DNA from: Theodoxus fluviatilis
Lineage: Eukaryota > Mollusca > Gastropoda > Cycloneritida > Neritidae
Direction of reading: 5' to 3'
Assembly (NCBI GenBank): GCA_034096865.1
Contig: JAWQFJ010001218.1
Span: 55,001-119,000 of the forward strand
DNA length: 64,000 bases
Below, piece by piece: positions 45,255 through 58,000 of the stretch (positions within the stretch are counted from its first letter, which is position 1; every line of letters begins with the position of its first letter). The position numbers and the translations under genes were made by a program. The notes beneath the pieces are model-generated. The model had not been told where the DNA came from and made no database searches. It worked only from the letters and a program-made list of their open reading frames with translations.

Positions 45255-47387
45255 TGGTTGTAGATGCCTCCAAGCCTCCTTCCTGTGTTCATTTGTAACC
45301 TCTCCTTGCTGCAGTCTGTATGCACTTCAGCTATGCCATGTGACTGTTCTGTCACAACCCAGTCATCTGACATAGTCTATGAAATATTATTCATACACAC
45401 ACTGCATACACTCCTACAAACTGTGAAACAATGTGTGTGCTGTTGGTATGCTAATGTCATATATCATATTTTTATGGCTGCATTAGCAAATACGGAGGTG
45501 GGGGAGGAAAGTGTAGTGCATATAAACTGCACTTGCCCGTTGAAATATCATTAGCATATTTTTGTATTGTGTATCATTCAAGATACTTTGTGATGTATTG
45601 ATTCAATGCCTACATACTAGAAAATATTTAATCCTTGATTTTGCTCTTTGCAATCAGTCATGCAATCACATTGTGTTGAAGTTTTGCAAGCTTTTTATGT
45701 TCAAGATGAAACTTGCAACTTGTGGAAGGCAGGCAACATCTGCTATTAAATTCTTGTCAAGGCGTTCACGACTCATTTTAAAATAAACATGTTCTTGAAA
45801 TGATCCCACTGCATTTGTTCAATGTTGACTTTCTACTGCTTACATGATTGTAGGTTTTTTCCTGGAAAGTACTTGCACAGGTAAGCAAGTCTCACCTGCT
45901 GTGCACATGAAGATCCTTGCCTGCTCTTGAGACGTGATGACAAAATTATTGGTGTATGCATCTGTACTTGCTTTAATGAGTCGTGATTACCTGTGTGTAG
46001 GTTGGAGCATGCATACTTAATGCAGGGGCTGGCTACTGCAGTGTATGAGATGGGTTTCTTTCTCGACGTGCAGCTCCAGCACTAAACTTGCTGTGGCCTC
46101 AGCCCTGGAAGACTGTCGAACTGCTGCAACAAGTGTTGTGCTTGGCAAATAAAAAACCAGCCAAGCCTGGTTTCCACCTTGTGATCTAAGAACAGGGAGT
46201 TGAGACAACTGCAAAGCAAGAAATGTTTTACCTTTCCCTTCAAAGACTCTTGGTTCATCCATCCTGAAATAGGAAATGATTTGCCAGGTGTGCTTAAGTT
46301 GCAGAGTAAAAACGGTGGGGGGTTTTTCACGAGTTAAATGAGATCTGGACATCTTGGATAACAGCTCCAAGAGTGCTGTTGCTGCCTCACCCTCTCTTTG
46401 AGGCAAACTTGTCCCGGTTCTTAGCCCACCGACTGTGTTGCATTTTTGCAGACAAATGGAGTTCTACCATGCAGTCTGTCCTGATACAAAGACTTTGTAC
46501 CCAATTAGGAAGTGTGCAGTTGTCAGAGGAAGTAGAGGGTTTCAACAACCGGAACAGTATGATTCAAGCAATATGCACACACATGTGCATACAGGCATGT
46601 GTGTGTGTGCACACATAAGTGTGCACACACACACACCCTGAGAAAGTGAGCAGAGCACTAAACTTTTAAAGGGAGAAACAAACAACTGAGGAGTTGCAGC
46701 TGTCGAGGAAGACTATGCTGCGATACAGCTTGAGTTGCAATTGAATTGGCTCAGTTCAAGAGTCATTCTAGTGAAAGCCCCGTTCCTTGGTTTGGTTTGC
46801 AAGGAGTGCAGTGGACCCAACAGGCCTGGAGTGTTCAGTCGTGGGTTTCTGTTGGAACTCTCGCTGCTCTTGATGTCCCGTTTGACTTGAGTTGAAGGGG
46901 CTGTACTTTTGTAACTTATGCACACATGCTTTTTAAAAATAATACTCTGCTTGAAAGCTGATTTCACCGTTCTTTGCAAGTTGCTTGGATTAAGTGTGTA
47001 ATTTTTTAGAGAGAGAAGAACATTTTCTCAGAGAAATTTGTCTACATGATAATTTTGTGTAGGTATGGTCTCATCAAAGTTTGCTGATGTATAGTTGCTT
47101 ATACTTTGTTATAGTCTTGCCATTTCACTGATCTCATTATACTTACCAAAAGTCATTAGCATTGTCAGACAATGCCAGTCAAGGTTGGGTGAGGATGTTC
47201 TGTGGCAGGGTCTGTCACCTGTTTCCAGCAAGGACTGGGCACCATGTCCCATGAGGTCGGTAGGGTCACGAGGGAGCTGCAGAGGCTGGCCGAATCTGCG
47301 TCCCTGTGGATCCCAGGGAAGGTCAGGTTGACTGACCAATGATCTGATGCCCCCAGTGGCCAGACTGGCTGCTTGGGGCTGCCCCTG

Positions 47388-47707
47388 GCTGAGCTACTGG
47401 AGCAGGCCCCTGGCTGAGCTACTGGAGCCGGCCCCTGGCTGAGCTACTGGAGCAGGCCCCTGGCTGAGCTAGTGGAACAGGCCCCTGGCTGAGCTACTGG
47501 AGCAGGCCCCTGGCTGAGCTACTGGAGCAGGTCCCCTGGCTGAGCTACTGGAGCAGGCCCCTGGCTGAGCTACTGGAGCAGGCCCCTGGCTGAGCTACTG
47601 GAGCAGGTCCCTGGCTGAGCTACTGGAGCTGGCCCCTGGCTGAGCTACTGGAGCAGGCCCCTGGCTGAGCTTCTGGAGCTGGCCCCTGGCTGAGCTACTG
47701 GAACAGG
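47388..47707. repeat. 26-bp minisatellite, about twelve units
   Basis: cccctggctgagctactgga plus gcaggc, with occasional variants and one extra base. 45255-47387 holds no supported gene. Confidence 0.93.
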
Positions 47708-48592
47708 CCCCAAACGCTCCGCAGACAGGGGTTCCAGCTTTTTGGGGGTGGGGGGAGCCATCGAGCGGCTCCAGCCATGTATAGTTCTGTAGAATAGTTT
47801 GCTTTTTTGTTTGATTTTCAACTTCATGTAAGCTTTTCTTTGTGATATTCATCAAAATAGATTACCCGTTTTCATCTATTATCCCAAAAATTGCTCTGGA
47901 CCATATTTGCAAACAGCTGTATTAGTTATGACTTCTTTTGTTCTTGGCTGTAGTTTTCTGCTGCATTTGCATTCTGTTACTGGGGCCAGCCTTATAAATA
48001 GCTTTCTGTATATTCATTGTAATATGCTAAACTTGCTATACATATCATTTCTCATAAATGATAGCAGACTTTAATAATCATGATGCCAACTGCAATGTTT
48101 ACTGCCTTTTTTGTGCTTTGTAATCGGTTTGGTTGATCTTTGATGTAAATAATTGTTCGTTATATGCATCTAGATCTTCTGTAAGAAAAGTTTGGATTCA
48201 TAAGCAATTTTTTCTTGTGATAGGCCAGAGTTGGACGAGAGTGCTGAACAGAAAAGTTAAACTATGCATTGAACTATGTCAGTTCAACCTTTTGCCAGCT
48301 TTTGGAGTTCAACTCGGGTAGCCAGGGAGAGAGTTACGAATATACACCAGTTCCTGCCAGCCTACCCACCAGTGCTCTCCCCTCTTGCATGAGTACACGG
48401 TCAGCCCCTCAGCCTCTACTCGCTTGTTGAAACCATGTCTTTTGACAGGCGGAGATGGGCGAGCATGCTTTGGGGTTGGACGATGTGTGAGGCACAGTGT
48501 CGTGGTTCTATCCCTGGGACAGAGGAATCTGGGTTTATTTAAATTGGGAGAGAGGAATCAGTCAGGTGAAATGCTCATCCGTACTGAAGTAA

Positions 48593-48782
48593 TCCCTCTG
48601 TGGGATGGGGATCAGAATAGACCCACCGTGTCTCATTACGCGATTCGTGAGTGGATTACATAGGGACATCAGGACTTGATTTTCGCTTAACTCTAAACTG
48701 GTCTTGAGATTTTCATGCTTACTGGCCTTGCATAGCCTACCCAGGCTGATAGGCAGTAAAACTCCATCCATCCATCCAAAAC
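48593..48782 (+). mobile_element. SINE copy
   Basis: Target duplication tactgaagtaa (48582-48592) / tactgaaataa (48783-48793), one mismatch. Complete head to CATC tail. Confidence 0.88.
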
Positions 48783-49605
48783 TACTGAAATAAGTTCCCC
48801 CAAGTACTTTTTTAACCTGCAGTTTTTCAGGGAAAGTTCTGCTTGATAATTTCTTTAAAATGACATGGATTTGGTCTTAGTTCACTTATGAGTACTTCTG
48901 GTATAGAGTTTGTTGTATTTTGTTGGATAGTTAGAGGGGTAAAGGCCAAAGGAAAGGATGAATGTTTCGTCCTTGAAATGGGGTGGGAGGGATTTTTATA
49001 TATAGCCCTGACAGCCCAAACAACCCTACTCTGATGCCAGGGCAAGGGTTGATACACAGTAGCCAGAGCTGACCTGATAACAGCCCCTTTCCGATTTGGC
49101 TGCCACAGGTGTTTTCAGTGGATCTTCAAGTCTTGTTGACTGAAAATTGACCAACATGCTTCACCTGTGTATCGACTTGGTTTCATGTAATGTTCTCCTG
49201 CTTCTGATGCATGTTCTCATACAATGAGATTAAGCCAAGGTGGGTCGAGAAAGAAACTTGGACCTTGTGAACACTTGGAGGGTTGGAATGGATGTATTTT
49301 TTCTTCTGCAGCATGGCTTGTTCTCATTCCATCCGCCCATCGTCTCAGCCTTGAAAACACCTTTGTAGGAACTGATGAGCACTGTTTGCGTAGACCTGCA
49401 TGTTTTCTCTGCTGGACATTGACATTCATCAGCAATGCCTACACTGTATTCTTATGTAAGGTCTTTGATTTGTCAGTTAAAAGCAGAGGAAGCAAAGAGG
49501 GAAAAGTATGAAAGAAGGAGGAGTAGACATTGCTTATGGCTGTCCATCTTGACATGTACATGTACATGTTAATTGCATTGTTGACGTTTGTTATCATGGC
49601 TGCCC

Positions 49606-49611
49606 AATAAA
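49606..49611 (+). promoter_or_regulatory. Possible polyadenylation signal aataaa
   Basis: aataaa on the + strand in a stretch (48794-51697) with no recognised coding sequence on either strand. It may belong to a long HSF1 3' UTR or to nothing. Confidence 0.2.
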
Positions 49612-50054
49612 GCAGTTCAGTGTGCAAGTTTGGGGTTGTGTTCCATTTCTGTTTTGTCAGCTTAACAGATGAGATGCATCGTGATAGCATGTAATCGCTC
49701 AAACATTCATTTTTGTAAATACTTCTTTTATCTTGCAACTCTGGTATGTAACCATTTCATGCAAAAATCCTTTTAAACCTACAAGATGAGAAGATTAAAG
49801 AATCCTGTGTTGAACTTTGATCTCAATTTTAAGGTTAGAATACCCTTTTGAATTAAGTATCAACATAAAAATGCCCACACACACCAACAACAAAAGTTTC
49901 TATTTCTCCTGATCCCCTTGCTCATTCATTTTGCCCCTTTGAAAAAACAAAAACAAAAACCCCCTGCAAAATAATGGTCATGATCATTTTCCGGCTTCGG
50001 TTGCTCCATAGCAAGATGATGCATCCCTGTTTTTGTGAGCAATGACTCACCCTC

Positions 50055-50215
50055 TGTGGCCGAGCAAATGGAGCATTTGACCTGCACTCGCTGGCAGCTG
50101 ATGGGTGCAGTGTTTGAAGCTGCACAGATCCTAGAGTTGCATCCTTGGGCAAGGTGCTTCACCCACACTGCCTCTCCTCCCGAGGAATAAAACCAGTCGC
50201 AGGGCTTTGAATTTT
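50055..50215. repeat. Diverged repeat shared with 24197-24320
   Basis: tttgacctgcactcgct, gaagctgcacagatc and gagttgcatccttgggcaag, then cttcacccacactgcctctc. Likely an old SINE-type repeat. Confidence 0.55.
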
Positions 50216-51582
50216 CCTCAGTGGAAAGTGTTTACAAATCAGTACCACTGGCCTTCATGTGGTTCTCACTTCCTCCAAGCTGTCGCACGGAATTGAATAA
50301 TTCTGCAACTTGGAGTTACACCACAACTGGCAGAAGACAAATCAGGAGCAATTGTTTTGTTATGAATTGATGCAACTGCCTTGAAAACGGGCAGCTGAAC
50401 ATGTTGACACATTGCTACATGACTGTCAAAAGTGAGACAGTTTCTGTACTTGCATGCTCTTTCTGCCTATCTGACTCCAATACAATGCTGTCCAAAGCAT
50501 TTTTGATCTCCTAAAACAGTGTCAAAGTATGTAAAACTGCTATGAAACAAACCTTCACACAACAAGATGTAACAGAATGGGAAAGAAAAATCAAAATATG
50601 TCCAGGTACACAATCAAACAAATGTCAATGTTTTACATACAAAATGTGTTCTGTAAACACGTCATTATCTTAATAAAAAATTCTTAGAGAGCTACAGACC
50701 AGGAACTTATGCAGAAAGGCAATGCAGGGACTTTATCCAGAATTTAATTGTTTAATTGTAACCTTGGTAATTGTAACCTTGGTATTTGTACCCTCGGTAT
50801 TGTAACCCACAGATTGTGCTTGAAAAAAAAAGTGGCCACATAATAATAAAAGTGCACTATTTAACATTCATATGTATACACACTTCGTCCTTTCAAATGC
50901 TATCAATTCTGTTTGATTTTAACTAGTTTTTTGCTTCCTTCACAAAGTAGCTGAATGACAAAAAAAGCACTGATTATGATGGAAGATGAAGTGAGAAAAA
51001 TTAACAGTTTTGATTGCTAATTAGTTGATGTTTAAGGCAACAAAGCAAGAACAAACTTATGTTATAATCACATATGAAACACTTTTGAGTGATTATGCAT
51101 TAAGCAGTACAGGTAGATTACAAACGTTTCAAAACAGACATTACAATTTGTGAGTTATGTAGTAACACATATGGTATGAGTGATTAATTCAAATTTTACA
51201 CATGACAAATAAATAGACTATCACACATGATACAGCATCTGGTAGAGTCAAAGCATGCTTGATCTCATAATTTCTACATTGCTCGGTTTAGGCAAAGCTT
51301 GTTGGTCAAGTTAGTCAGAGTAAAGATGGACCATAGTTAGCTTTCTTTGCTATTTAGAGAAATAATTTATTTTTATTTTTATTTTACAGTTGTTAGTAAT
51401 GCATTTTTGCTTTGAGTCTGAGCTATATTAATCAACAAAAATAACAGTGAGCTACAGGCAATTGCTATGAGCATTTGAAAACAAATAATCCTAGCACACT
51501 TTGGATCATGTGGAAGCTTTGAATATTGCTATCCATTTACAAATCATTTACGAATCTACATCTGATCATCTTTGAATACGTT

Positions 51583-51588
51583 TTTATT
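51583..51588 (-). promoter_or_regulatory. Polyadenylation signal for the TerD-domain gene
   Basis: tttatt on + gives aataaa on the minus strand, 110 bases after the stop at 51698. Spacing suits a short 3' UTR. Confidence 0.45.
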
Positions 51589-51697
51589 TGAGTGAACGTT
51601 TTTTTCCCCAGCTTCAGTCCTGAGTACACACGTTTGTAATATGACAATACACAAATACACGCAACATTTATCCACATGTGTATTAATTTATATTTTT

Positions 51698-52285
51698 CTA
51701 TGGCTGAGGGGCTTGTAGTAGGTAGCATTTCTCTCCAGAGTGGATGACGTCCCAACCCTGGCCAGAAGGCTTTCGTTTCACACAGGACATGACCCCTGCC
51801 TGTCTGTCAATTCGATCCACAAAGGCTGTGTCACAGAGTGCCGTTTTGGGGTTGGCTGCATCAAAGAAGCAGACAGTCATCTTGGGCAAAGGTGAGATGT
51901 CAGGAGCCAGGAAGGCGCTGAAGGTGAAGACCTGTGTCACCTCTGCAGGTAGCTTCTTCAGGAAGACAAGTGAGGATGTGGACCCCCTGCTTGTCCTTGT
52001 CATCCATCATATCTCCGTAGTGGACAATGGCCTCGTGATACTTCAGGCTGACCTTGTGCTGGGCCTGGAGGTAGTCGTGGGCCTCAAGGAAGTCTGGTCC
52101 CTTGAACGGCAGGCAGGTGGCATCCAGGCAGTCCTTGCCCAATGCGGGGGAGCCCCAGGACAGAGTAAACACGACACGCTCCATCTTGTCAGGCAATGCG
52201 TACAGTCTTATCATGAGGTGAATGTTGCTGCCAGGTTGTACCCAAAGTCTTCAAGGGCATGTGGCTCACCATCCTCTCCAAAATT
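51698..52285 (-). CDS. Last exon of the TerD-domain gene
   Basis: Acceptor ctgttgcag directly abuts the SINE's target duplication. Ends CYLLQAPQP then tag. Contains both frame breaks. Confidence 0.6.
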
Positions 52286-53515
52286 CTGCAACAGTCCCCC
52301 TGTGGATTTGGGGTAAGAATTGACCCATCCCATCTCCCTGCGCAATTCGTTAGAGGCGAATAACTAGGGACACCGTGACTTGATTTGCGTTTACTCCAAG
52401 CTGTTCTAGTTATTTTCGTGCTTAATGGCCTTATGTAGCCTACAAAGGCTGATAGGCCGTAAAACATTACCCATCCATCCATCCATCCATCCATCCATTC
52501 TGCAACAGAGGCACGTGAAAAGCTCTAAAGTGACTGAAAATGTTGCGAGTTCTTCTTGCCATATCTCTTTTGAGCGCCTGTGCAAAATCGATGAGGTTTT
52601 CCGAGTCACATGGCTGAATGGTGAACTGATCAAGGAAGGCAGAAGTGTTTTTGCCCAATGCTTGCTGTCATCAGTCAGGGTTAGGTTTGCTTATGAGCAC
52701 CTGAGAGTGCCTGCAATTTGATTAGGATTCTCAATCTTAAGTCTTCATCTTGACAATTTGATAATCATGTCTCTTTTTCTTTGACCTACAGTGCAATTTT
52801 GTTTGCTTGCACAGTCGGTAATTTCAATGCCTTACTGCAAGTCTGCTAATCTCCTCCTTTACGTCCTGTACACTGATTTTGCCTCTAAGTTGTTTTTTTC
52901 TGCAGTCATGAACAGTTGTACCTTCCCAGCTTTGATTTCAAAAGCAAAATCCATTGTCATGCATCAAGACGACAACTAAACTGGCATTTGCCTGCCTTCA
53001 TCCTCTCTAGTCTTGGATGTGGGCAATGCGGAAAATTATGCGTTTATTCAGTTCAAATTATGTTTGATCAGTATGTCTCTTCAACTGACTTCATTCTCTG
53101 CATCATGACCACATGTATAGAAGCGATTTGTCCAATTAATTGTTGTGCGGGTCTTTGTTCTAAAATGAGTTGTTTTTTCATGCAAATATCTTGAGAAAGT
53201 GCTCTGCTTTGTAATTTCATACTTTTTCAGCTCTTTAGATTTTGTCTTAAGCATGGGCAGAGACATGTTTTTCTGTATTGGCAGTGTGACATTTTCTCCC
53301 GTCACAATGGTGACTGTAATGTCGCCAATGACGGGGCCAACTTTTCCGCTGTTAGAATGTCTCGGTGCTATAGGTGGCGCTTCATTGACTTTGAAAAGCA
53401 GGGCCAGGGTTTGCTTCGTGATCTCCAGGCACCTCCTGTTGACTTTTCCCTCCATGTCGATGGCACCACTGCAGCTGGGGCATCGCTTGGTCAGTTCCAC
53501 GTGACGCAGCATGTA
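51698..53515 (-). CDS. TerD-domain protein, C-terminal two exons, with frame breaks
   Basis: TerD domains bind calcium and are best known from bacterial tellurite/stress operons; a role in animals is not established. Exons: 53515-53223 (phase 0 to 2) and 52285-51698. The first encodes MLRHVELTKRCPSCSGAIDM, with a CPSC pair that might bind metal, and a helix-like Lys-rich end. The second gives, in TerD order, DKTVRI, PDKMERVVFTLSWG, LDATCLPF, IVHYGDMMDDKDKQG, VFLKKLPAEVTQVFTFSAFL, VCFFDAANPKTALCDTAF and SGQGWDVIHSG. Those blocks fall in three frames: breaks lie near 52185 and in a G5 run at 51983-51987, each explained by one base. Upstream exons are not found; an LTR element starts 600 bases beyond. 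Either a pseudogene or base errors in the assembly. Confidence 0.6.
52295..52496 (+). mobile_element. SINE copy at the TerD splice acceptor
   Basis: Perfect 12-bp duplication attctgcaacag at 52283-52294 and 52497-52508. On the minus strand this duplicated block is the acceptor ctgttgcag, so the gene now has two copies of its acceptor with a SINE between them. Confidence 0.9.
53223..53515 (-). CDS. Upstream exon of the TerD-domain gene
   Basis: Acceptor ...ctctcttcag, whose pyrimidine tract is a (CT)n microsatellite (53521-53632 on +), donor gtatga. 97 codons plus two bases, open throughout. GDITVTIVTGENVTLPIQKN could be a beta-rich segment. Family identity rests on linkage to the TerD exon. 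Confidence 0.5.
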
Positions 53516-53520
53516 CTGAA

Positions 53521-53527
53521 GAGAGAG

Positions 53528-53586
<59 letters not shown>

Positions 53587-53632
53587 CAGAGAGAGACATA
53601 CAGAGAGAGAGAGAGACAGAGAGAGAGAGAGA
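53521..53632. repeat. (GA)n microsatellite
   Basis: Long gaga tract with caga interruptions, directly against the acceptor of the exon at 53515. Confidence 0.95.
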
Positions 53633-53840
53633 GCATAAACACATATCTTAAATGCAGTGCAATCACAAACTCAAGAATCACACGCAGTCGAGAAATACAG
53701 GCTCAACAGACACATACTGTACGTGACTGTAAATAGGTAAAAAGTTGCTTAGTAAAACATGTTGCATAAAACATGAGTGTACAACTCAGTGAGACAAAAC
53801 ATCCAATTGCTTGTACTACTCTGTCTGTAGGTCTCTCTGT

Positions 53841-54032
53841 CTCCTCCCTCTTTGGGTTGGGGGTAGAATTGACCCACCGCGTCTCCCTACGCGATTCGTA
53901 AGAGCTAGGCGAATAACTATAGGGACATCGTGACCTGATTTGCGTTTACTCTACACCGTTCTAGTGATTTTCGTGCTTAATAGCCTTATATAACCTACTA
54001 AGGCTGACAGGCCGTAAAACGCTATCCATCCA
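53841..54032 (+). mobile_element. SINE copy next to the LTR element
   Basis: ttgggttgggggtagaattg, cgcgattcgtaagag, aggctgacaggccg and a short CATC tail, then (CT)n, poly-C and (CA)n to 54130. Confidence 0.85.
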
Positions 54033-54039
54033 TCTATCA

Positions 54040-54085
<46 letters not shown>

Positions 54086-54094
54086 CTCTCTCCC

Positions 54095-54125
<31 letters not shown>

Positions 54126-54130
54126 AAAAC

Positions 54131-54340
54131 TGTTCAAGATAGACAAGTGGACGAACTGACGACTTTCACACATTAGGACATACCACTGTAGATTCCCATT
54201 TCAACATTTATTCTTCTGATAAATGCAAGTCACGTCCATGTTACAACATGCTGAGTCAAAGACTGAAAATGACGTAATTAGGAGGGACAATGAGGAACAG
54301 TCATGAAGGGGTTGTCTCTCTTAGATTACATTCCCAAACA
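54131..54340 (-). repeat. 3' LTR
   Basis: TG at the start and CA at the end. 210 bp, same as 59089-59298 at every base I compared. Contains tttattcttctgataaatg, whose complement gives an aataaa-type signal. Confidence 0.95.
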
Positions 54341-54379
54341 TCTCCCTTTTTTCTTTTTTCTTTTTCTTTTTTTTTTTCG
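54341..54379 (-). promoter_or_regulatory. Polypurine tract
   Basis: On the minus strand a run of A and G ending aaaaaagggaga against the 3' LTR; it primes plus-strand DNA synthesis. Confidence 0.85.
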
Positions 54380-54380
54380 A

Positions 54381-54602
54381 AAACATGTATCTGGAGAACT
54401 GTCCTGGCACTGTTGACGAATAAATGTAGTTCCAGGTACTGTTTTGTATTTGTCTCAAACAGTTAGTAGTAGTACTAACTGTCTGAGACAAAAACACAAA
54501 ACATGTATCTGGAGAACTGTCCTGGCACTGTTGACGAATAAATGTAGTTCCAGGTACTGTTTTGTATCCCTGTCTCAAACAGCCAGTACCACTACTACTA
54601 CA
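54381..54602. repeat. Tandem duplication of about 117 bp in the element's 3' untranslated part
   Basis: aaaacatgtatctggagaac through gttttgtat and ctgtctcaaacag appears at 54381 and 54499. Copies differ at a few bases, more than the LTRs do, so the duplication predates this insertion. Confidence 0.88.
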
Positions 54603-55031
54603 ACAAATAAAACACTTTGAAGAACTCAACATTTCAGTGAGACTCTTTTAACCAAATTAACGTAATAAATTTCCTGAAAGGTCGACTTCTTCCAATTACT
54701 GTTTAGGAAGAAATTTGTCAGTCACAAACCCAAAAGTCCCTCCATTATAAACTGATTTTCTCTTTAGAATGAAAATTTTAGAATAAACAGACTTTAATTT
54801 ATATCTACAATCCTCTCGCTCCCAAGTCAAATAATTATCACTACCAGTGAATTAGTAACCCAACTTGACGGCTATAAAATCCAACACATATAAAGTAATC
54901 CATGGAAAATTTGTAATCCAATCCAGCACACTCGTGGAATAATACTGGAGTATGTGCACACAATGCTATATTCACCACAGCACCCACATTCACACGCACA
55001 TAAGTCATAAGGCGGAGAAACCTCAACGCCT

Positions 55032-58000
55032 TCACTTTGCTCTGTTTTTAACACATTGGTTGTGCAAAAACTGCGCACACACTTCTTCCTCCCTGAAACG
55101 AGCTGGTTTGGAAGCTGTGTACCCAGCAGACGATCTTGTAACTCGCTTGTCGGGCGTAGCGACTTCCTTCGGATCGCCGGTGTCAGCGGGTTCTGATGAC
55201 TCTTCTGCTGGCGGTAGATCTGGCATGACGATCTCCTGCGGAGGAGGGAGTTGTTGTAGGTGTTTTCTATTACGGCGCAAGACTCCACCTGGTGAGTTGA
55301 CCAGATAGGTACGGTTTTCTTGATCTGCGGCGACAATAGTGCCGTGATTCTTCCAGCTGTTCTCGGAATCCATCTTGATCAGAACGTCGTCTCCCGGTTT
55401 CAGTTCAGACAGAGGCTTGGCACTGTGCCGTCTGTCGTAACAGAACTTGTAGCTCTCCTTAGCTTTCCGGTCTGCTTGACGTATGTCTGCGTCTTTGACA
55501 GGGAAAGGAATCAGGTTTTCTGGGAGTTTGGGGATCAAGGTTTTGAGCGTTCTCCCCATCAGGGCAACTGCAGGACTAACCCCCGTGCTGGAGTGAGGGG
55601 TAGACCTGTAGTTCATCAAAGCGATCTCAAACGACCGCTGTTGCAGTAGCGTCTTTGCTACTTTCACTGCACTTTCAGCCGCTCCATTTGCTTGTGGGAA
55701 ACCTGGGCTGCTGGTCATGTGGTTGAAGTCAAATTCCTGTGCAAAATGCCGGAATTCTGCACATTGGAATTGTGGTCCGTTATCACTCACTAGAGTGTCT
55801 GGAATCCCATGAGTAGCGAACAGCTGAGTCATTTTCTTGATAATGACTGCGGATGTTGTAGAATGGAGGGGCAGTACCTCCAGCCATCTTGAGTAGTAGT
55901 CCACGACTACCAGGTACTCTCTGCCCTGGTGAGTGCACAAATCTGCTCCCAATCGTTGCCATGGTCGTTCTGGTAATGGAGTTGGTCGTAGCGGCTCGTT
56001 TTTCTGTGACTGTCGCTTTTGTCGGCACTCTTTGCACGTGTCAATGAGGTTCTTTAGGTCTCTACTCAGTCCTGGCCACCAGACTGATGACTGAGCATTC
56101 TGGCGGCATTTGTGAAGACCTTGATGAGTCCCATGCAGTTTGTTCAGCACCTCTTCACGCTGACTTCTTGGAACTACAATTCTGCCATTGTAGACCAATA
56201 GTCCTCGGATAAGCGACAGTTCTCCCTGTGCTTGGTGAAACGCTTGAAGATTGGCTGACGGTTTCACTGGCCAACCTCTCAGGACGTACTCCATGACTTG
56301 TTGCAGTTCCGGGTCATGGACTGTTGCTGCACGAAGCTTTTCCAGGCGCTGTGGGGTAACAGGCCAACCCGACTCCACTGAATCAACATAAGCAGCCATT
56401 GTTTCAGCGGTTTCTTCATCCTCTGCTGTGTGCGGCACTGGGCTCCTGGACAGAGCGTCGGCGATGATGATCTGCTTGCCCGGCACATGAACAACTTGTG
56501 CCTTGAACCGCATCAGTCGGATCAGTAGTCTCTGGCACCTCACTGGGGCTTTGTCAATGTCTTTGTTCTTCATCAGCGGAACCAAGGGCTTATGGTCGGT
56601 TTCGAGCACAAAACTGTCCAGCCCAATCAGGTATTTGGCGAACTTCTCGCACGCCCATGTGGACGCTAGGCACTCTTTTTCTATCTGAGCGTATCGCTGT
56701 TCTGCATCAGTCAGAGTTCTGGATGCGTATGCTATGGGAACAAGCTTGTCTCCATGCCACTGTAACAGTGCTGCACCCAAGCCATAGCTACTGCTATCAG
56801 CGCTCACCACAGTCTTTCTCTCTGAGTTGTAGAATCCCAGGGCTTGTGATGACGACAGTTGTTTCTTTACAGCCGCAAATGCCTTCTGCTGAGCTGGACC
56901 CCAACTCCACGCAGTGTTCTTCTTCATGAGATCAGTGATGGGTTTCATAGCAGTAGCCATCCCAGGTACGAACCTACCCAAGTAGTTGAACATGCCGCAG
57001 ATCGTTCTCAGTTCGGTGAGCGAGGTGGGCGTTGGCATTTCTGTGATCGCTCTCACTTTTTCTGGATCTGGCCGGACTCCATCAGCACTGATGATGTGAC
57101 CAAAGTATTTCACCTCAGTCTTCTTGATGTGACACTTTTCTTTGTTGAGTCTGAGCCCACTCTGTTCTATTCTTTTCAGAACGGCATCCAATCGTTCGTC
57201 ATGTTCTTCTTCCGTTCTTCCATAGACGATAGTATCGTCCATGATTGCATCACAGCCTTCCAAGCCTTCCAATGTCTCTTTCATCTTAGTCTGAAAACTC
57301 TCAGGCCCTAGTGAAATTCCCATCGGAACACGCTTGAAACAAAACCGGCCAAATGGAGTTATGAACGTGGTCAACAGCGAGCTTCCTTCAGACAGTGGAA
57401 TCTGAAAGAAACCTGACGACGCATCAAGTGTTGTGAAGAACTTTGAGCCAGCCAGTTTCGGAGCAATGTCATCCAAGTTTGGTAGCATGCAGTGTGGTCT
57501 TTTGACTCCTTCATTCAGTCTCTTGAAATCAACACAAATCCTCACACTGCCGTTGGGTTTGACAACAGGTACCATAGGAGCACACCAGTCAGTGGCCTCC
57601 TTTACTTCTTGGATAATGCCTGCTTTTTCCATGCGTTGCAGTTCAGCTTTAACCTTTTTCTGCAAAGGAAAGGGAACTCGTCGCGCTGTCGTGACGCAGT
57701 AGGGATTGATTCCTGGTTTCATTTTGATGTCCACCGGATCCGTTTTCAAAAGTCCAGTTGCACCAAAAACATTCTCGTGTACTTCTTCTACACGTTTCAC
57801 AAGGCCCATCTTCTCTGCGACATTTCTGCTCAACAGGTTGCTACCTGTACGATTTCTGACCACAATGACTCTGTACTTGAAAGTCTTGTTCTTTACAGTG
57901 CTCTTTGCAAAGAATTCTCCACGTGTGGTCAGTTTTCCTCCCGGTGATGTCAAATTTATTCTTGTTTGCTTCAGCCTCGGCTTGATGCTGAAATTGTCGA

